In this document: positions 27,687 to 39,141 of the stretch, piece after piece
How the letters are laid out: each line of letters starts with the position of its first letter
How positions within the stretch are numbered: the first letter of the stretch is position 1
Assembly: GCA_021014325.1 (NCBI GenBank)
Contig: CM037459.1
Location: 11,193,501-11,257,500 of the forward strand
DNA: 64,000 nt
Direction: 5' to 3'
Source of the DNA: Plazaster borealis
Taxonomy: Eukaryota; Echinodermata; Asteroidea; Forcipulatida; Labidiasteridae
Made by a program: the position numbers and the translations under genes
The notes under the pieces: generated by a model
What the model was told of the DNA's origin: nothing
The model's input: only the letters and a program-made list of their open reading frames with translations
Databases searched by the model: none

Positions 27687-29822
27687 TGAGGTTGCTCATC
27701 ATAAGGCCTCCAACTCCGTACTTTGCCGTCTTCCTGGAGGACCCCCGCGCCACCAAGGCAAGGGTCCCGCCGGGGCCCGCGACCTAGGAAGACCCATACC
27801 CGATGTGCTCTCTCGAACCTCCTTTGATCACGGACCGAGTCTGTCCGGCCAGTTGGTGGGGAATGGAGCGCCGGCCGGCCCCTTTGAGGTTGCTCCTCCG
27901 AAGGCCTCCAAAATAAATGCAACGCAAATATTAAACAATGCTGCTGCAATATTCTTTGTATCTTCTGGTGTGTTGTTGCATGAATAAAAAAAATTTAAAA
28001 AAATAAATAAATAAATAAATAAAATTGAATCTGGATAAAAAAGGTAAAAAGTTACGCTGTGGTTGTCGGGCTTTCAGGCACCGGAATCAGTTTAATAGCA
28101 CACACTGGCCCCTATCCGGCTTCCCTAGTTCCCTTATGGCAATGGCCTCCGACCCACAGCATGTCCTCCCCTGTTTCCGATCCTAACCTTTGAATTGGCG
28201 CTGCCCATCAGGGGAGGAAAACAAGACAGAACCCCAGTCACGCTTTAGCCACATCAAGCAGTCTTGTACCTATAATGTAGGGTCAGCCGGGCTCGAACCC
28301 AGACCGGGGCGTCTGAGCGTGAAACAGTCCCGGCACTTATCCAACTGTGCTAGTTAGTGTCGGTACTTAATCCCGGGACTTTACATTGTATGTAGCTTGG
28401 AATCTACGTGCAACTATATAATTGACCATAACTATTTTTGACCGCATGAGGGAGGGCGGGCGTTTTCATCAGGGAATTATCTTGGGCGCACCACCCTAAA
28501 TAAGCTCCCATAGCAACCAATGCTAAATGCTAAATATTCAAATATACTCAAAAAATAGTTAAAGTCTCTCTCAGCAGCCTATTGAAAACCAATCAAACAT
28601 ATTTTCGGACAACTAAAGGTCGGATTTTTTTTTTCAATTTTTGGCAGGTCAGCCGTTTGGAATCTTTGCTAATTACCCCAGAAATAAACAGCCCGGCCCG
28701 ACCGATAGGGTTAGGGTTAGTGTTGATTACCCGAATTATGTGCTTTTTTCCCAAACCGATTTGCTGCCTGTTTTTGTGAAAAACTTATCCACTTCCTTAG
28801 CCAAATAGGACCAACTTTAAAGCCTAAAATTTATCAATTCTCCTCAAAAGTTGAAGCACAGAACCCCCAGGTTGTGCTAACTTGTCATACTAACACAATC
28901 TATCAGTTGCATGACCCCAAAAACTTTATTATTCAACAGATTTTGAGGGCCTACAAAATAATTATGATAATCAGTTTGGCGCACGAATTTTTGGCCTATT
29001 TAGTGTGGTGCACCCCGGGGGGTGCATGCACCACACTAAATAAACTCACATAGCAACCAACGCTAAATGATAATTATTCAAAAATACTCAAAACATCGTG
29101 TAAGTCTCTCAGCCTCTTGAAAACCAATCAGATATATATATTTCCGGACAACTAAACTTCAGAATTTTTTTCAATTTTTGGCAGGTCAACCGTTAAGAAT
29201 TTTTGCTAACTACCCCAGAAGAAAAAAACACGATTTGGGGATTTTTTTCCCAAACCGACTTGCTGCCAGTTTTCGTGAAGCACTTCTCCACTTCCCCGGT
29301 CAAATAGGACCAACTTTAACGCCTAAATTTATCAAGTCTCCTCAAAAGTTGAAGCACAGAACCCCCAGGTTGTGATAGATTCTTATATTTACACAATCTA
29401 TTAATTGCATGACCTCCAAAACGTTATAATTAAAAACAAGTTGTGGGTTTACAAATTATGATGAGTAGCTTGGCGCATGAATTCTGGCTTGTGCACCCTC
29501 TTGCATCACAATAACAGTTTCATCTTATTCTAATTGCCTGTATGCAGTTTTCTTGCATCAATCAGGAAATACATCAACATAATAATAACAGCAATGCAAA
29601 AACCCATTTTGTTTACTTATTTTGCATGACGTGAATTCGGTTTACATACGCCCTCATGCGGTCAAAAATACGGTGAATTGGGAATAAAACGGATCGAAGG
29701 CCTCATGAATATTTTGTAAGCCCTTAAAATATTCTATACTAGACAGATACAAAATAAACACAATAATGTTAAAAGTTGGACCCCCACCCGCAAAAAATAA
29801 AAAATATTAATAATATATATTT
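27687..29822. repeat. Macrosatellite unit 14
   Basis: 2136 bp, B-type. MITE-A carries GGGTTAGGGTTAG again; MITE-B is the CCGTTAAG form with CACGATTTGGGGATTT. Confidence 0.9.
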
Positions 29823-31910
29823 TGAGGTTGCTCATCATAAGGCCTCCAACTCCGTACTTTGCCGTCTTCCTGGAGGACCCCGCGCCACCAAGGCAAGGGT
29901 CCCGCCGGGGCCCGCGACCTAGGAAGACCCATACCCGATGTGCTCTCTCGAACCTCCTTTGATCACGGACCGAGTCTGTCCGGCCAGTTGGTGGGGAATG
30001 GAGCGCCGGCCGGCCCCTTTGAGGTTGCTCCTCCGAAGGCCTCCAAAATAAATGCAACGCAAATATTAAACAATGCTGCTGCAATATTCTTTGTATCTTC
30101 TGGTGTGTTGTTGCATGAATAAAAAAAATTAAAAAAATAAATAAATAAAATTGAATCTGGATAAAAAAGGTAAAAAGTTACGCTGTGGTTGTCGGGCTTT
30201 CAGGCACCGGAATCAGTTTAATAGCACACACTGGCCCCTATCCGGCTTCCCTAGTTCCCTTATGGCAATGGCCTCCGACCCACAGCATGTCCTCCCCTGT
30301 TTCCGATCCTAACCTTTGAATTGGCGCTGCCCATCAGGGGAGGAAAACAAGACAGAACCCCAGTCACGCTTTAGCCACATCAAGCAGTCTTGTACCTATA
30401 ATGTAGGGTCAGCCGGGCTCGAACCCAGACCGGGGCGTCTGAGCGTGAAACAGTCCCGGCACTTATCCAACTGTGCTAGTTAGTGTCGGTACTTAATCCC
30501 GGGACTTTACATTGTATGTAGCTTGGAATCTACGTGCAACTATATAATTGACCATAACTATTTTTGACCGCATGAGGGAGGGCGGGCATTTTCATCAGGG
30601 AATTATCTTGGGCGCACCACCCTAAATAAGCTCTCATAGCAACCAATGCTAAATGCTAAATATTCAAATATACTCAAAAAATAGTTAAAGTCTCTCTCAG
30701 CAGCCTATTGAAAACCAATCAAACATATTTTCGGACAACTAAAGGTCGGATTTTTTTTTTCAATTTTTGGCAGGTCAGCCGTTTGGAATCTTTGCTAATT
30801 ACCCCAGAAATAAACAGCCCGGCCCGACCGATAGGGTTAAGGATAGTGTTGATTACCCGAATTATGTGCTTTTTTCCCAAACCGATTTGCTGCCTGTTTT
30901 TGTGAAAAACTTATCCACTTCCTAAGCCAAATAGGACCAACTTTAAAGCCTAAAATTTATCAATTCTCCTCAAAAGTTGAAGCACAGAACCCCCAGGTTG
31001 TGCTAACTTGTCATACTAACACAATCTATCAGTTGCATGACCCCAAAAACTTTATTATTCAACAGATTTTGAGGGCCTACAAACTAATTATGATAATCAG
31101 TTTGGCGCACGAATTTTGGCCTATTTAGTGTGGTGCACCCCGAGGGGTGCATGCACCACACTAAATAAACTCACATAGCAACCAACGCTAAATGATAATT
31201 ATTCAAAAATACTCAAAACATCGTGTAAGTCTCTCAGCCTCTTGAAAACCAATCAGATATATATATTTCCGGACAACTAAACTTCAGAATTTTTTTCAAT
31301 TTTTGGCAGGTCAACCGTTAAGAATTTTTGCTAACTACCCCAGAAGAAAAAAACACGATCTGGGGATTTTTTTCCCAAACCGACTTGCTGCCAGTTTTCG
31401 TGAAGCACTTCTCCACTTCCCCGTTCAAATAGGACCAACTTTAACGCCTAAATTTATCAAGTCTCCTCAAAAGTTGAAGCACAGAACCCTCAGGTTGTGA
31501 TAGATTCTTATATTTACACAATCTATTAATTGCATGACCTCCAAAACGTTATAATTAAAAATAAGTTGTGGGTTTACAAATTATGATGAGTAGCTTGGCG
31601 CATGAATTCTGGCTTATTTAGTGTGGTGCACCCTCTTGCATCACAATAACAGTTTCATCTTATTCTAATTGCCTGTATGCAGTTTTCTTGCATCAATCAG
31701 GAAATACATCAACATAATAATAATAGCAATGCAAAAACCCATTTTGTTTACTTATTTTGCATGACGTGAATTCGGTTTACATACGCCCTCATGCGGTCAA
31801 AAATACGGTGAATTGGGAATAAAACGGATCGAAGGCCTCAATAATGTTAAAAGTTGGACCCCCACCCCCCAAAAATAAAAAATATTAATAATATATATTT
31901 TGAGGTTGCT
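29823..31910. repeat. Macrosatellite unit 15
   Basis: 2088 bp, the shortest full unit. About 55 bp between GAAGGCCTCA (31840) and ATAATGTTAA are deleted, removing the GAATATTTTGTAGGCCC to AATAAACAC stretch. GC segment B-type with the C-run deletion. Confidence 0.9.
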
Positions 31911-32467
31911 CATCATAAGGCCTCCAACTCCGTACTTTGCCGTCTTCCTGGATGACCCCCGCGCCACCAAGGCAAGGGTCCCGCCGGGGCCCGCGACCTA
32001 GGAAGACCCATACCCGATGTGCTCTCTCGAACCTCCTTTGATCACGGACCGAGTCTGTCCGGCCAGTTGGTGGGGAATGGAGCGCCGGCCGGCCCCTTTG
32101 AGGTTGCTCCTCCGAAGGCCTCCAAAATAAATGCAACGCAAATATTAAACAATGCTGCTGCAATATTCTTTGTATCTTCTGGTGTGTTGTTGCATGAATA
32201 AAAAAAATAAAATAAAAAATAAGTAAATAAATAAAATTGAATCTGGATAAAAAAGGTAAAAAGTTACGCTGTGGTTGTCGGGCTTTCAGGCACCGGAATC
32301 AGTTTAATAGCACACACTGGCCCCTATCCGGCTTCCCTAGTTCCCTTATGGCAATGGCCTCCGACCCACAGCATGTCCTCCCCTGTTTCCGATCCTAACC
32401 TTTGAATTGGCGCTGCCCATCAGGGGAGGAAAACAAGACAGAACCCCAGTCACGCTTTAGCCACATC

Positions 32468-33841
32468 CAGCGGCGTAGCTAGGAATTTTTCGGTGGGGGG
32501 GGGGGCACAGGGGGGGCATTGCTTCCAAGTGGGGGGGCCCAGGGAAAATGGGTGTGTCAGTGGTGGTGGGGGTCATGTACTCCTAGCCCTAGAACTATGA
32601 GGTTTGATCCGCTATCGTCTCCACGAACCTCATATAGAGGGCCATGTACAATATCCTATTAGAAACTTTTTGCCCTTCACATTTAAATGCACCTGGAGTT
32701 CCTCTTTTGAAACCGGATCTCGCGAAAATTAGTGTTTTTTGTTCTCACAGTGAGCTCGGCGCGGGTCCAGAAAATCCACTCCTCAAAAAACCGGTTAAAA
32801 TCTCACTGTTTTTCAGAATCCTCGCCTTCCGGTAGCAATATGGCCGCCCGCCGTAATTTATAAATGGTATGCTGCGTGCTACGCTGGTAACGACCATCGT
32901 TGCGCGTGCGCGTAGCATAACTTTTGGTCCCTCCGGCATGTAGGGGCGCACCCCACTAATTCCACTTCCATAGCATTCAGTGCAAAAGGCTAAATATTCA
33001 AAAATACACGAAAAATACTTAAAAGTCTCACAGCTTTTTACAGTAAAGGGAAAAGTATATATTGACTCGTGAACTTTTATTCTCTGCTCAATTTAATATG
33101 GGAGTCCCTGGTACCGGTCACGTCGAGTTATTCTCCTCCAAATAAAAACACCCCTACACCGGTGTAATTTTCCAAACGTCCGAGCATCAATCTTGAAAAA
33201 TGTCCCTACACCTCTCGGCAAATAGGACCATTTTTTCAGGGCCTATGTCATCAAAAATACCTCAAGTTGGAAGTCAACAACCCCCAGGTTACAATTGGGG
33301 AACATTTTTGCACTCTACCCCTTTTGTTGGGCTCTCAAATGTTACAAAATATTCATGAGCTCGACGCTCTGTTTTCTCCATATTTAGTGGGGTGCACCCG
33401 TAGGCCGTATATACCGGTAATCAATGGTTTGCAGCGCGCAACGCTGGTCACAATTACCAACGGCTTATGTTTATACACGTGAACCGTTGGTTATCGTTTA
33501 CCAGCGTAGCGTGCAGCACACCAACTGTTTTCATTCCGCTGCATTGCATTGATCAACACGTGGGCGCGCGCGCTTCCGGTGATGATAGCGACAATCCCCA
33601 CAGCGTAAGTTAAACAATAATTATTGGCTTTGAAAACAACTAAAGTTTGTTTTACTTTATTGTAAATGAAGGCCTACAAATAGCAGATGTATTTTGTTTC
33701 GTAATGTTTTGTTTTCATTCTTTGAACTTTCTTTTTGTGTGGGCACTATTGCAATTTTTTCATGGGGGGGCACCTGGGGGGGCACTGGAAATTTGTGGGG
33801 GGCACGTGCCCCCCCCAGGCCCCCCCGTGGCTACGCCGCTG
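32468..33841. mobile_element. Non-autonomous hAT-type transposon in unit 16
   Basis: Terminal inverted repeats CAGCGGCGTAGC and GCTACGCCGCTG. A perfect 8-bp target duplication, GCCACATC, lies at 32460-32467 and 33842-33849. Eight-bp duplications with CAG(C/T)GGCGTAGC ends are typical of hAT elements. The interior has G-rich subterminal tracts (about 32500-32540 and 33763-33826) and no transposase ORF, so the element is non-autonomous. It interrupts the SINE body of one unit only, so it landed after amplification or was never spread. It contains a diverged relative of the array MITE at 32943-33399. Confidence 0.88.
32943..33399 (+). mobile_element. Diverged MITE relative (copy C) nested in the hAT element
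   Basis: Starts GGGCGCACCCCACTAATTCC and ends TATTTAGTGGGGTGCACCC, matching the ends of MITE copies A and B. It shares internal blocks in order (CATAGCA, CTAAATATTCAAAAATAC, GTCTCACAGC, CAAATAGGACCA, AACCCCCAGGTT). Much more diverged than A and B, it shows that the MITE family is dispersed and older than the array. Confidence 0.65.
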
Positions 33842-35424
33842 GCCACATCAAGCAGTCTTGTACCTATAATGTAGGGTCAGCCGGGCTCGAACCCAGACCG
33901 GGGCGTCTGAGCGTGAAACAGTCCCGGCACTTATCCAACTGTGCTAGTTAGTGTCGGTACTTAATCCCGGGACTTTACATTGTATGTAGCTTGGAATCTA
34001 CGCGCAACTATATAATTGACCATAACTATTTTTGACCGCATGAGGGAGGGCGGGCGTTTTCGTCGGGGAATTATCTTGGGCGCACCACCCTAAATAAGCT
34101 CCCATAGCAACCAATGCTAAATGCTAAATATTCAAATATACTCAAAAAATAGTTAAAGTCTCTCTCAGCAGCCTATTGAAAACCAATCAAACATATTTTC
34201 GGACAACTAAAGGTCGGATTTTTTTTTCAATTTTTGGCAGGTCAGCCGTTTGGAATCTTTGCTAATTACCCCAGAAATAAACAGCCCGGCCCGACCGATA
34301 GGGTTAGGGTTAGTGTTGATTACCCGAATTATGTGCTTTTTTCCCAAACCGATTTGCTGCCTGTTTTTGTGAAAAACTTATCCACTTCCTAAGCCAAATA
34401 GGACCAACTTTGAAGCCTAAAATTTATCAATTCTCCTCAAAAGTTGAAGCACAGAACCCCCAGGTTGTGCTAACTTGTCATACTAACACAATCTATCAGT
34501 TGCATGACCCCAAAAACTTTATTATTCAACAGATTTTGAGGGCCTACAAAATAATTATGATAATCAGTTTGGCGCACGAATTTTGGCCTATTTAGTGTGG
34601 TGCACCCCGAGGGGTGCATGCACCACACTAAATAAACTCACATAGCAACCAACGCTAAATGATAATTATTCAAAAATACTCAAAACATCGTGTAAGTCTC
34701 TCAGCCTCTTGAAAACCAATCAGATATATATATTTCCGGACAACTAAAATTCAGAATTTTTTTCAATTTTTGGCAGGTCAACCGTTAAGAATTTTTGCTA
34801 ACTACCCCAGAAGAAAAAAACACGATTTGGGGATTTTTTTCCCAAACCGACTTGCTGCCAGTTTTCGTGAAGCACTTCTCCACTTCCCCGGTCAAATAGG
34901 ACCAACTTTAACGCCTAAATTTATCAAGTCTCCTCAACAGTTGAAGCACAGAACCCCCAGGTTGTGATAGATTCTTATATTTACACAATCTATTAATTGC
35001 ATGACCTCCAAAACGTTATAATTAAAAATAAGTTGTGGGTTTACAAATTATGATGAGTAGCTTGGCGCATGAATTCTGGCTTATTTAGTGTGGTGCACCC
35101 TCTTGCATCACAATAACAGTTTCATCTTATTCTAATTGCCTGTATGCAGTTTTCTTGCATCAATCAGGAAATACATCAACATAATAATAACAGCAATGCA
35201 AAAACCCATTTTGTTTACTTATTTTGCATGACGTGAATTCGGTTTACATACGCCCTCATGCGGTCAAAAATACGGTGAATTGGGAATAAAACGGATCGAA
35301 GGCCTCATGAATATTTTGTAGGCCCTTAAAATATTCTATACTAGACAGATACAAAATAAACACAATAATGTTAAAAGTTGGACCCCCACCCCCCAAAAAT
35401 AAAAAATATTAATAATATATATTT

Positions 35425-36707
35425 TGAGGTTGCTCATCATAAGGCCTCCAACTCCGTACTTTGCCGTCTTCCTGGAGGACCCCCGCGCCACCAAGGCAAG
35501 GGTCCCGTTCCCGCCGACCTAGGAAGACCCATACCCGATGTGCTCTCTCGAACCTCCTTTGATCACGGACCGAGTCTGTCCGGCCAGTTGGTGGGGAATG
35601 GAGCGCCGGCCGGCCCCTTTGAGGTTGCTCCTCCGAAGGCCTCCAAAATAAATGCAACGCAAATATTAAACAATGCTGCTGCAATATTCTTTGTATCTTC
35701 TAGTGTGTTGTTGCATGAATAAAAAATAAAATACAAAAATAAAAAGAAATAAAAAATCAAATTGAATCTGGATAAAAAAGGTAAAAAGTTACGCTGTGGT
35801 TGTCGGGCTTTCAGGCACCGGAATCAGTTTAATAGCACACACTGGCCCCTATCCGGCTTCCCTAGTTCCCTTATGGCAATGGCCTCCGACCCACAGCATG
35901 TCCTCCCCTGTTTCCGATCCTAACCTTTGAATTGGCGCTGCCCATCAGGGGAGGAAAACAAGACAGAACCCCAGTCACGCTTTAGCCACATCAAGCAGTC
36001 TTGTACCTATAATGTAGGGTCAGCCGGGCTCGAACCCAGACCGGGGCGTCTGAGCGTGAAACAGTCCCGGCACTTATCCAACTGTGCTAGTTAGTGTCGG
36101 TACTTAATCCCGGGACTTTACATTGTATAGCTTGGAATCTACGTGCAACTATATAATTGACCATAACTATTTTTGACCGCATGAGGGAGGGCGGGCGTTT
36201 TCATCAGGGAATTATCTTGGGCGCACCACCCCAAATAAGCTCCCATAGCAACCAATGCTAATTGCTAAATATTCAAATATACTCAAAAAATAGTAAGTCT
36301 CTCTCAGCAGCCTATTGAAAACCAATCAAACATATTTTCGGACAACTAAAGGTCAGATTTCTTTTCAATTTTTGGCAGGTCAGCCGTTTGGAATCTTTGC
36401 TAATTACCCCAGAAATAAACAGCCCGACCGATAGGGTTGGTGTTAGTGTTGATTACCCGAATTATGTGTTTTTTTCCCAAACCGATTTGCTGCCTGTTTT
36501 TTTGTGAAAAACTTATCCACTTCCTAAGCCAAATAGGACCAACTTTAAAGCCTAAAATTTATCAATTCTCCTCAAAAGTTGAAGCACATAACCCCCAGGT
36601 TGTGCTAACTTGTCATTCTAACACAATCTATCAGTTGCACGACCCCAAAAACGTTATTATTCAACAGATTTTGAGGGCCTACAAAATAATTATGATAATC
36701 AGTTTGG
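35425..36707. repeat. Macrosatellite unit 17, partial, right edge of array
   Basis: Contains the GC segment (A-like, GTTCCCGCCGACC), the SINE, the left 20-bp arm and MITE copy A in a c-like variant (GGGTTGGTGTTAG). It breaks off at AATCAGTTTGG, inside the right part of MITE copy A. MITE copy B and the right arm are absent; unrelated sequence follows. Confidence 0.9.
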
Positions 36708-37517
36708 GGGGCCAAATTACGTAATACTTGATCCAATGACAAGAGCACTACTACAGTATATAATAGGTTTTTCGAAACCTTACTAGACCCGGGGTCTAAA
36801 GCTATAAACCCATTATTGTCAATCCCAAGACCTTTCAGGGGTTTGTATATATGTTTTCAGTAATATAAATTAAAACAAAAATTATTTGTAATGTTATTTT
36901 GGGTAATTATTTTGCTAATTAGCATACAGGCCAAATTTATAGGCCTACTGTATTGTGTGACACTAACTATAGTGTATAGTACTGACTATTATTCCTGGTG
37001 TCTTTTTTCAGGACAATACACTTGTGTTTGAATTCATTATCTATCCCAGGTGATTTCAAAATGCTATTTTGGGGGTCTTTTGGCAAATAATTAATTTTTA
37101 ATTACAAAAGTTAATCCGACAACAACATAAGTTCTTGCCATATTCTGTGCAAATCTAGCTGCTCGCGCCTTGCATGCAGCATGCTCTGATCTTCAAGAAG
37201 TGCTTTTGGCACTGATGACTGGTAACAGTGGTTATCGGATTAGCGAAATGAAAATACACACTGAGGCAAAAACAAGCACAAGGAAACCAAACTTCTGATT
37301 CATGATAATATATTGGCATCAATTAACAAAAAAGCAAAACAAAATGCTAAATCAACAACTATAAAAAAAGGGAAATAGTAGATGGTAGATGGTAAAAAAA
37401 AAAGTGGTTTTGCACACTGTGTGCTACTTCGTGGCGTCGGTGACGATATACTGAAAACTCAACTCAGCTTAAAAAATCCGCATTCGGATTTATAACGGTT
37501 TACACGAACCCAAGCGA
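36708..37517. other. AT-rich spacer at the array edge, no gene seen
   Basis: About 810 bp of sequence unlike the repeat unit, sitting where unit 17 would hold the end of MITE A, MITE B and spacer. No ORF, RNA gene or recognised repeat. It may be the pre-amplification sequence or a later replacement. Confidence 0.5.
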
Positions 37518-37690
37518 AATTCGGTTTACATACGCCCTCACGAGTTCAAAAATACGGCGAATTGGGAGTAAAACGGATCGACGGCCTCATGAATATTTTG
37601 TAGGCCTTTAAAATATTCTATACTAGATAGATACAAAATAAACACAATAATGTTAAAAGTTGGACCCCCCCCAAAAAAATATATATATAT
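37518..37690 (+). repeat. Diverged solitary fragment of the unit tail
   Basis: Matches the unit block from ATTCGGTTTACATACGCCCTC to GTTAAAAGTTGGACCCCC with scattered substitutions (CACGAGTTC for CATGCGGTC, GGCGAATTGGGAGT for GGTGAATTGGGAAT). It lies outside the array and is more diverged than any array copy. A (TA)n run follows at about 37679-37698. Confidence 0.8.
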
Positions 37691-37751
37691 ATATATTAAC
37701 TGGCACCCCCCGAACAAAGATATTGACAAAATAGGGAGACCGTCAACATAG

Positions 37752-37823
37752 GGCTAGATAGCTCAGTTGGTAGAGCGCCGGCACGTTAAACCGCAGGTCG
37801 TTGGTTCAAATCCCGCTCTAGTC
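37752..37823 (+). tRNA. tRNA-like sequence, anticodon position GTT; probable tRNA pseudogene or SINE head
   Basis: 72-nt cloverleaf-like sequence. The acceptor stem pairs over seven positions (GGCTAGA with TCTAGTC, one G-U), and the D arm GCTC/GAGC is perfect. The A-box region and a TTCAAAT T loop are present. The anticodon stem has only three good pairs (CGG/CCG), position 33 is C rather than T, and the T stem has a mismatch. The trinucleotide at the anticodon position is GTT (Asn), but these defects argue against a working tRNA. The following CAATTTTTCTTTGTTCAACCC may be the body of a short SINE. No CCA is encoded, as normal for eukaryotes. Confidence 0.45.
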
Positions 37824-38238
37824 AATTTTTCTTTGTTCAACCCAAAATCATTTAACAATTTACCCAGTCAGTTTCCCTTGTGGTTTATTATTTGATATAT
37901 AATAATATATATATAATTAAAAAATACAAAAATCCTGGTTAGGGGCCTGAATTCTTCTATGTCGATTTTTTATTGGAGCTCCATCGGATTTTTAATTTTT
38001 TATTGGAGAAATGTTTTTACTCGATGTAAGGCACACAGTTCTCCAAAACACTTTAAACAGGTCCATACTTTCTATTATTTGCATCCCTGCAAAAAGTACT
38101 CCGAAGACGTTGGTAAAAATAACCACTATCCAATTCAGAAGTGCAAACAAATACGTGTAAATAGAAGTTTAAAAAAAAGTTTATATAACTTAACATTTTA
38201 TGTAATTCTTATCGTCTCAAAAGGTTCAAATTTCAAAT

Positions 38239-38321
38239 GGGGGGGGGGGGGCCGGGGGACACTGATATCAATTGGGGGGGGGGGGACACAGAGGCACGTT
38301 CCCCCCGTGCGCCCCACCCCC
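38239..38321. mobile_element. G-rich hAT-type remnant
   Basis: Two G homopolymers plus GGGGGACAC, GGCACGTTCCCCCC and CGCCCC resemble the G-rich subterminal parts of the intact hAT element at 32468-33841. The diagnostic TIRs are missing, so this is a truncated remnant at best. Confidence 0.4.
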
Positions 38322-38456
38322 TAGTCTTGGTTCCAAGACGCTCCAGTTGTGTAGTCACGAAAACCTAACCGCTATCACCCCACGAACCACTCGCCACTAG
38401 AGGGCGCTATTAGGTTTTCGTGACTACAAAACTGGAGCGTCTTGGAACCAAGACTA
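38322..38456. repeat. 135-bp hairpin element
   Basis: Arms of about 47 bp (38322-38368 and 38410-38456) run from TAGTCTTGGTTCCAAGACG inward to AAAACCTAA and its complement, with one short mismatch, around a loop of about 41 bp containing CACTAGAGGGCGCTA. It looks like a foldback MITE. It abuts the G-rich remnant on its left. Confidence 0.8.
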
Positions 38457-38875
38457 CCCCCCAGTTACCTCTGGCTGTCGGTGTCCGTGAGGTAGCGAAT
38501 ATTTAAACATAATACACTCGCACACACCAAGCTCTGTGTTGCAATCACTCTGTGGATATTCATTTGTTCTGTACACTTAAGGAAAATACTATTCTTCAAC
38601 ACTAAAAAAACACCGTGTGGACGCGTGTCTAAGTCCACATAGTGTTTCAAGTCCCTACATTATGTGGAACTCTTTTGATCCCAGGTGCACACTTCGTATG
38701 TAGCGTTAAAACACACACGCACACCCATTTTATTTTCAACACCAATCTACGCCAGTGCTCATTGGAACCCACTGGACCCTAACCATTTGTCCCGCATTAT
38801 TTGCACACAAAGTTCAAACTTATACTCGAATGTTTGTATAGAAAACTACGGAAAAACTTATTGCATTGATTGTTG

Positions 38876-38899
38876 TACCATGGAGTTATAGCTCCATGG
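38876..38899. repeat. Short palindrome
   Basis: ACCATGGAG and CTCCATGGT flank a 6-nt centre (TTATAG). It lies about 245 bp upstream of the first NTF2-like gene. No protein binding can be assigned. Confidence 0.5.
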
Positions 38900-39053
38900 T
38901 TGTACAGATTGTTCACAGACCCTATAGTTCCATCCCCTCCTGCGTAATGCACTAATCCAGGCATCCTTTGAACTCATGACGTCATGCGGTAGCACTAACT
39001 TCACCATTCGGGTTCCCAGTGTCACGTATAGTGTGCACAATATAACACAGAGC

Positions 39054-39059
39054 TATAAA
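39054..39059 (+). promoter_or_regulatory. Candidate TATA box for the first NTF2-like gene
   Basis: TATAAA, 88 bp upstream of the proposed ATG at 39142. This would place a start site near 39085 and a leader of about 57 nt. Single-motif evidence only. Confidence 0.35.
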
Positions 39060-39141
39060 CCCAACTCTATTATTCATTAAATAGCTGAGAACAGCTAGAA
39101 CTCTCCACACAGTTCTAGTGTTAGAAATCACCTGCTACACG

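Larger units (their letters stand above)
31911..35424. repeat. Macrosatellite unit 16, interrupted by a hAT insertion
   Basis: 3514 bp. Removing the 1374-bp insertion and one copy of the 8-bp target duplication leaves 2132 bp, the normal unit size. B-type GC segment; MITE-B is the CCGTTAAG form. Confidence 0.9.
1..36707. repeat. Macrosatellite array, about 2.13-kb unit, 17 units
   Basis: Head-to-tail tandem array. The GC-rich landmark (TGAGGTTGCTC or a close variant) recurs at 1, 2114, 4239, 6365, 8484, 10613, 12740, 14878, 17015, 19153, 21286, 23408, 25551, 27687, 29823, 31911 and 35425. Spacings are 2088-2143 bp, except 3514 bp where an insertion of 1374 bp plus an 8-bp target duplication accounts for the excess. 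Copies look almost identical by eye and differ mainly by point changes and homopolymer lengths. The left edge lies outside the window; the right edge is about 36707. No rRNA, histone or other gene was recognised in the unit, which is a composite of mobile-element parts. Short ORFs recur in every unit but are interrupted in several, so I do not call genes here. Homopolymer differences may include assembly error. Confidence 0.95.

Noticed and set aside
1..36707. Array considered as rDNA, histone or other gene cluster
   Set aside because: No rRNA-like blocks, histone motifs or splice-supported exons. The unit consists of SINE and MITE-type parts and its ORFs are interrupted in several units.
1..36707. 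CRISPR-like array
   Set aside because: The repeats are 2.1 kb long in a eukaryotic context, without short direct repeats and unique spacers.
37959..38324. 121-codon plus-strand frame
   Set aside because: Runs into the G-homopolymer hAT remnant (Gly-rich end) and shows no family motif.
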